7,937 nucleotides of DNA, taken from assembly GCA_937893155.1 (NCBI GenBank), contig CALBGU010000232.1, forward strand, positions 1-7,937. Direction: 5' to 3'. Below, piece after piece: positions 5,829 to 7,937 of this stretch (position 1 is the first letter of the stretch; each line of letters opens with the position of its first letter). Source of the stretch: an uncultured Treponema sp. (lineage in GTDB: Bacteria > Spirochaetota > Spirochaetia > Treponematales > Treponemataceae). Made by a program: the position numbers and the translations under genes. The notes beneath the pieces were generated by a model. That model was not told the DNA's origin. It ran no database searches and worked only from the letters and a program-made list of their open reading frames with translations.

Positions 5829-6877
5829 TTTCTTCTTTTCCTGCACTCAGATTTTTTAACGCGCTTCTGATTTTTGCCCATCATAAAAATTCGTTTGATA
5901 ATCCATATTTGACGGCTCTTGGTTCCTGTGCTGTTTCTTTCTTTTTTATGCTGAGCGGCTTTTCAATGGGCTTGGGCTATTATAATAAAGTCCTTGAACA
6001 AGGATTCTCATGGAAACGCTACATATCTAAAAGGTTTTTTAGGCTTTATCCACTGCATTTGCTTTGCCTTTGCGGGTGGATTATCCTGAATTACAAAATA
6101 TTTATCGGGGGGGGGTACAACAGTATAGCACTTTTGAGTAATTTACTTTTGTTGCAAAGTTGGATACCAAAACAAGGATTTTATTTTTCTGGGAATGCAT
6201 TGAGCTGGTGCCTGTGTGACTTGATGTTTTTTTATGCGGCCTTTCCGTTTGCCGTGAGGTTTATACAAGGTCAAAAATGGGAAATTGCATTTTCATCTGT
6301 AGTATTTCTTGTTTACTTTGTTATTTTGCCTTTCATTCATGGAGAATTTATTCATGCTCTTGTGTATATAAATCCTCTTTTCAGGTTTGTTGATTTTTAT
6401 ATTGGGATTTTACTGTATAGATTATATACAAAATTGAAAGAAAGTAATTCAGATGTGATAAATATTTCTGATGTAAAGGTTGTGGTTGCTCAGTGCTTTT
6501 CTATTGTTGTTACTGTCTTTGCAATTTATATTTACCCAAAAGCACTAGAATCAGTGAGATATCAGAGTTTATATTGGCTTCCAAGTGCGTTAGTTTTGCT
6601 CTCTTTCTCTCTTTTTGATAGAAAAGGAATTTCAAGAATTTTTGATAATAAGTTTTTTGAATATTTAGGGAAAATTAGTTTTACATTTTATATGCTGCAC
6701 ATGCTGGGAATCAGTGCCACAAACTTTGTTTTTAGTAAGTGCGGAATTGAAATGAATCTTGTAATAAAGGCTTTAATACAGTTTATATTTGTGCTTCTTG
6801 GAAGCATGATTGTCAACAGATTTTTTGAAAAACCTGTCTATAAGAAATTAAAGAATTTGCATAATAATGGTATTTAA
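5825..6877 (+). CDS. Membrane O-acyltransferase, acyltransferase-3 (OafA-like) family, with internal poly-G tract
   Basis: 350 residues, almost all hydrophobic, consistent with about ten membrane helices. Members transfer acetyl or similar groups to hydroxyls of surface polysaccharides or lipids. Family marks are ALRFFNALLIFAHH with the conserved His near 19-20, SFFFMLSGF (38-46), KRFFRLYPLHLL (69-80, the R-x-PLH block), the ALSWCLCDLMFFYAAFP segment after the third or fourth helix, and ISFTFYMLHMLGI near the C-terminus. Length and order are normal, so the gene is ON as sequenced. A 9-G tract encodes Gly95-Gly97 at a helix end, and shifts truncate the protein before most helices. Starts at GTG, overlapping the gene before by GTGA. 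The substrate is probably the glycan made by the neighbouring enzymes, by inference. Confidence 0.9.
   Translation: MISSFPALRFFNALLIFAHHKNSFDNPYLTALGSCAVSFFFMLSGFSMGLGYYNKVLEQGFSWKRYISKRFFRLYPLHLLCLCGWIILNYKIFIGGGYNSIALLSNLLLLQSWIPKQGFYFSGNALSWCLCDLMFFYAAFPFAVRFIQGQKWEIAFSSVVFLVYFVILPFIHGEFIHALVYINPLFRFVDFYIGILLYRLYTKLKESNSDVINISDVKVVVAQCFSIVVTVFAIYIYPKALESVRYQSLYWLPSALVLLSFSLFDRKGISRIFDNKFFEYLGKISFTFYMLHMLGISATNFVFSKCGIEMNLVIKALIQFIFVLLGSMIVNRFFEKPVYKKLKNLHNNGI
6106..6135 (+). repeat. Poly-G tract (9 G, 6107-6115) inside the acyltransferase gene, same flank as 5351-5380
   Basis: C, nine G, then TACAACAGTATAGCACTTTT. In frame the Gs encode residues 95-97. With ten Gs the frame reaches TAA about ten codons on; with eight it reaches TAG after four. 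Either change leaves roughly 100 residues of 350. This is the classical layout of an ON/OFF contingency tract. Confidence 0.88.
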
Positions 6878-6907
6878 TTATTTTATTAATTGATGTATAC
6901 TAAAGAT

Positions 6908-7060
6908 ATGAATAAGATAATGATTTCGCCGTCAAAAAATTCAAGAATTTCTCATTTTGCTGTTCTAATGAAACCTAGTGTATTGGTTAAAATAAAACCT
7001 TTTCACATTTCAAAATCTCTTCAAAAGAAATTGAATATCATCTATGGCAAAGAAAAATAA
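6908..7060 (+). CDS. Possible 50-residue basic peptide (doubtful gene)
   Basis: An open frame from ATG 6908 (MNKIMISPSKNSRISHF...) to TAA 7058-7060 encodes a lysine-rich 50-residue peptide and overlaps the next gene by 17 nt. No Shine-Dalgarno and no recognisable family. The stretch 6878-7043 is otherwise an AT-rich gap between the acyltransferase and the small membrane-protein gene; a weak TATACT (6896-6901) is the only promoter-like word. It may be plain leader. Confidence 0.2.
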   Translation: MNKIMISPSKNSRISHFAVLMKPSVLVKIKPFHISKSLQKKLNIIYGKEK

Positions 7061-7478
7061 ACAGAATCATTATCCTTATTCAACATTTGTACATGATGAT
7101 GATGATTTAAAAGGTATTATTGCATATAGTATTTACAAACGCTCAAAAATCGAATATCGAAAGCGACTTGATGAAGAAAATCTGTCAGATTCTGAATATT
7201 CTACGAAACTTGAAGAATGGAAACAATCAAAATTGCTTCCAACTCAGGTAGAACAGATAAATGAAGCCGCTGAACAATATTTGGACGAATATGTTGAACA
7301 TTATAGAGATTCAAATTTTCCTTGGCGAGATAGTATAGTTTCGAGCATAATTGCGACTGCAATTGTAACATTGCTTACTATTGCTCTATCAATTGGAATC
7401 GCTTGTTACAATAAATTTAATCCAATTGAATTGTTAAAAGAAGCTGCAAATAAAACCACAACGGAATTGACAAAATAA
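7044..7478 (+). CDS. Small hypothetical protein with one C-terminal membrane helix
   Basis: 144 residues, unrecognised. The N-terminal half is charged and cytoplasmic in character: a DDDD run at 18-21, then DLKGIIAYSIYKRSKIEYRK (21-40), a pattern I recall from small uncharacterised bacterial proteins but cannot name. Residues 41-95 are predicted helical (LEEWKQSKLL, EQINEAAEQYLDEYVEHYR). Residues 98-121 form one hydrophobic helix, followed by a short polar tail. The gene is visibly more AT-rich than its neighbours, has only a poor ribosome-binding site, and interrupts an otherwise enzymatic gene order, so it may be a later insertion. It ends 4 nt before the acetyltransferase start, so the two are probably co-transcribed. 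No function assigned. Confidence 0.7.
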   Translation: MAKKNKQNHYPYSTFVHDDDDLKGIIAYSIYKRSKIEYRKRLDEENLSDSEYSTKLEEWKQSKLLPTQVEQINEAAEQYLDEYVEHYRDSNFPWRDSIVSSIIATAIVTLLTIALSIGIACYNKFNPIELLKEAANKTTTELTK

Positions 7479-7482
7479 ACAA

Positions 7483-7937
7483 ATGATACATTCTCTTTCT
7501 GATTGTAAGGCTGTAGTGCCTCAAACTACAAATATTTGGCAGTTTTGCGTGATTTTTCCAGAGGCGAAAATCGGTGATAACTGCAATATTTGTGCAAATG
7601 TGCTGATTGAAAACGATGTTACTGTGGGAAACAATGTTACTGTGAAAAGCGGTGTTCAGCTGTGGGACGGAGTTACAGTTGAAGATAATGTGTTTATTGG
7701 TCCGAACGTTACTTTTACGAATGATTTGTTTCCGCGGTCAAAAGTGCATCCTAAAGAATATTTGAAAACGATTATAAAGAAAGGTGCAAGCATTGGAGCG
7801 AATAGCACTATTGTTTGCGGGCATACTATTGGAGAAAACGCAATGATTGGAGCTGGAAGCGTGGTTACAAAAGACATTCCTGCAGGGGAAGTCTGGTTCG
7901 GTAATCCTGCTCGATATGTTAAGAAAATCACGGGGGG
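7483..7937 (+). CDS. dTDP-3-amino-3,6-dideoxyhexose N-acetyltransferase, FdtC/QdtC-like (cut by right edge)
   Basis: 151 complete codons from ATG 7483 to the edge. The protein is a left-handed beta-helix of hexapeptide repeats: IGDNCNICANVLIENDVTVG, then TVGNNVTVKSGVQLWDGVTV, then VFIGPNVTF. The loop TNDLFPRSK (79-87) is typical of sugar 3-N-acetyltransferases, and the end is GASIGANSTIVCGHTIGENA to GNPARYVKKI (140-149). The family acetylates the 3-amino group of dTDP-Fuc3N or Qui3N with acetyl-CoA, the last nucleotide-sugar step after FdtA and an aminotransferase. The fold is nearly complete at the edge. The last bases are ACG followed by at least six G, so this gene too carries a poly-G run at its 3' end. 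The gene begins 4 nt after the previous stop. Confidence 0.88.
   Translation, partial: MIHSLSDCKAVVPQTTNIWQFCVIFPEAKIGDNCNICANVLIENDVTVGNNVTVKSGVQLWDGVTVEDNVFIGPNVTFTNDLFPRSKVHPKEYLKTIIKKGASIGANSTIVCGHTIGENAMIGAGSVVTKDIPAGEVWFGNPARYVKKITG
7932..7937 (+). repeat. Start of a third poly-G run at the right edge
   Basis: Six consecutive Gs preceded by C, cut by the window end; the full length is unknown. As in ketoisomerase copy 1, the run falls just after the conserved fold of the enzyme. Confidence 0.6.

Noticed and set aside
7093..7106. ATG/GAT trinucleotide repeat in the small membrane-protein gene as another phase switch.
   Set aside because: Only about four units, and changes by three keep the frame.
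7656..7931. 91-codon minus-strand frame opposite the acetyltransferase.
   Set aside because: Shadow of the hexapeptide-repeat gene, which has clear family motifs on the plus strand.
1..7937. CRISPR arrays, tRNA or rRNA genes, and insertion sequences.
   Set aside because: No regularly spaced repeats of CRISPR type, no recognisable tRNA or rRNA segments and no transposase were seen when reading the window.

Overview
This 7.9-kb window is bacterial. It joins a leftward Fe(III)-type ABC importer operon (positions 1-3523, minus strand) to the start of a rightward surface-polysaccharide or glycan locus (about 3690 to the right edge, plus strand). A spirochaete of the Treponema type is my best guess. 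The reasons are the lipoprotein signal with a relaxed lipobox (LLMSSC), the fused FbpB-type permease, a LoaP-like NusG paralogue heading a glycan locus, and poly-G tracts. This is inference from style, not a database match.

Left half: a substrate-binding lipoprotein (2513-3523), a two-domain permease (861-2534) and an ATPase (861 to beyond position 1) run leftward, with overlapping or touching reading frames. They form a complete FbpABC-like importer, cut by the left edge inside the ATPase C-terminal domain. A weak Fur-box-like palindrome lies just upstream of the binding-protein gene.

Divergent region 3524-3821: its main content is two 44-bp dyads spaced exactly 74 bp apart (3693-3736 and 3767-3810). 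They are built from four copies of one half-site, AAAAAGTGTCA-N4-TAAACGAT, arranged head to head. A TATAAT box sits at the edge of the first dyad. The second dyad ends directly against the ribosome-binding site of the first rightward gene.

Right half: a small protein with a possible degenerate caspase-like fold (TTG start at 3822) overlaps by ATGA a LoaP/UpxY-type NusG paralogue. Next come a near-consensus promoter (TTGACA-N17-TAATAT) and a leader of about 200 nt with a small hairpin that could be the antiterminator's RNA target. Then follow two tandem FdtA/QdtA-family sugar 3,4-ketoisomerase genes, an acyltransferase-3 membrane O-acyltransferase, an AT-rich small membrane-protein gene, and an FdtC/QdtC-like sugar N-acetyltransferase that runs off the right edge. 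FdtA and FdtC together point to a dTDP-3-acetamido-3,6-dideoxyhexose (Fuc3NAc or Qui3NAc). The 3-aminotransferase (FdtB/QdtB) needed between them is not in the window and is expected downstream.

Most interesting: the glycan genes carry poly-G tracts. One 9-G tract is near the 3' end of the first ketoisomerase gene, one 9-G tract is inside the acyltransferase, and a run of at least 6 G is cut by the right edge in the acetyltransferase. The two complete tracts share flanking sequence (CG9TACAAC and beyond), and every length change not divisible by 3 creates a nearby stop. This looks like a phase-variable glycan-modification locus under a dedicated antiterminator.
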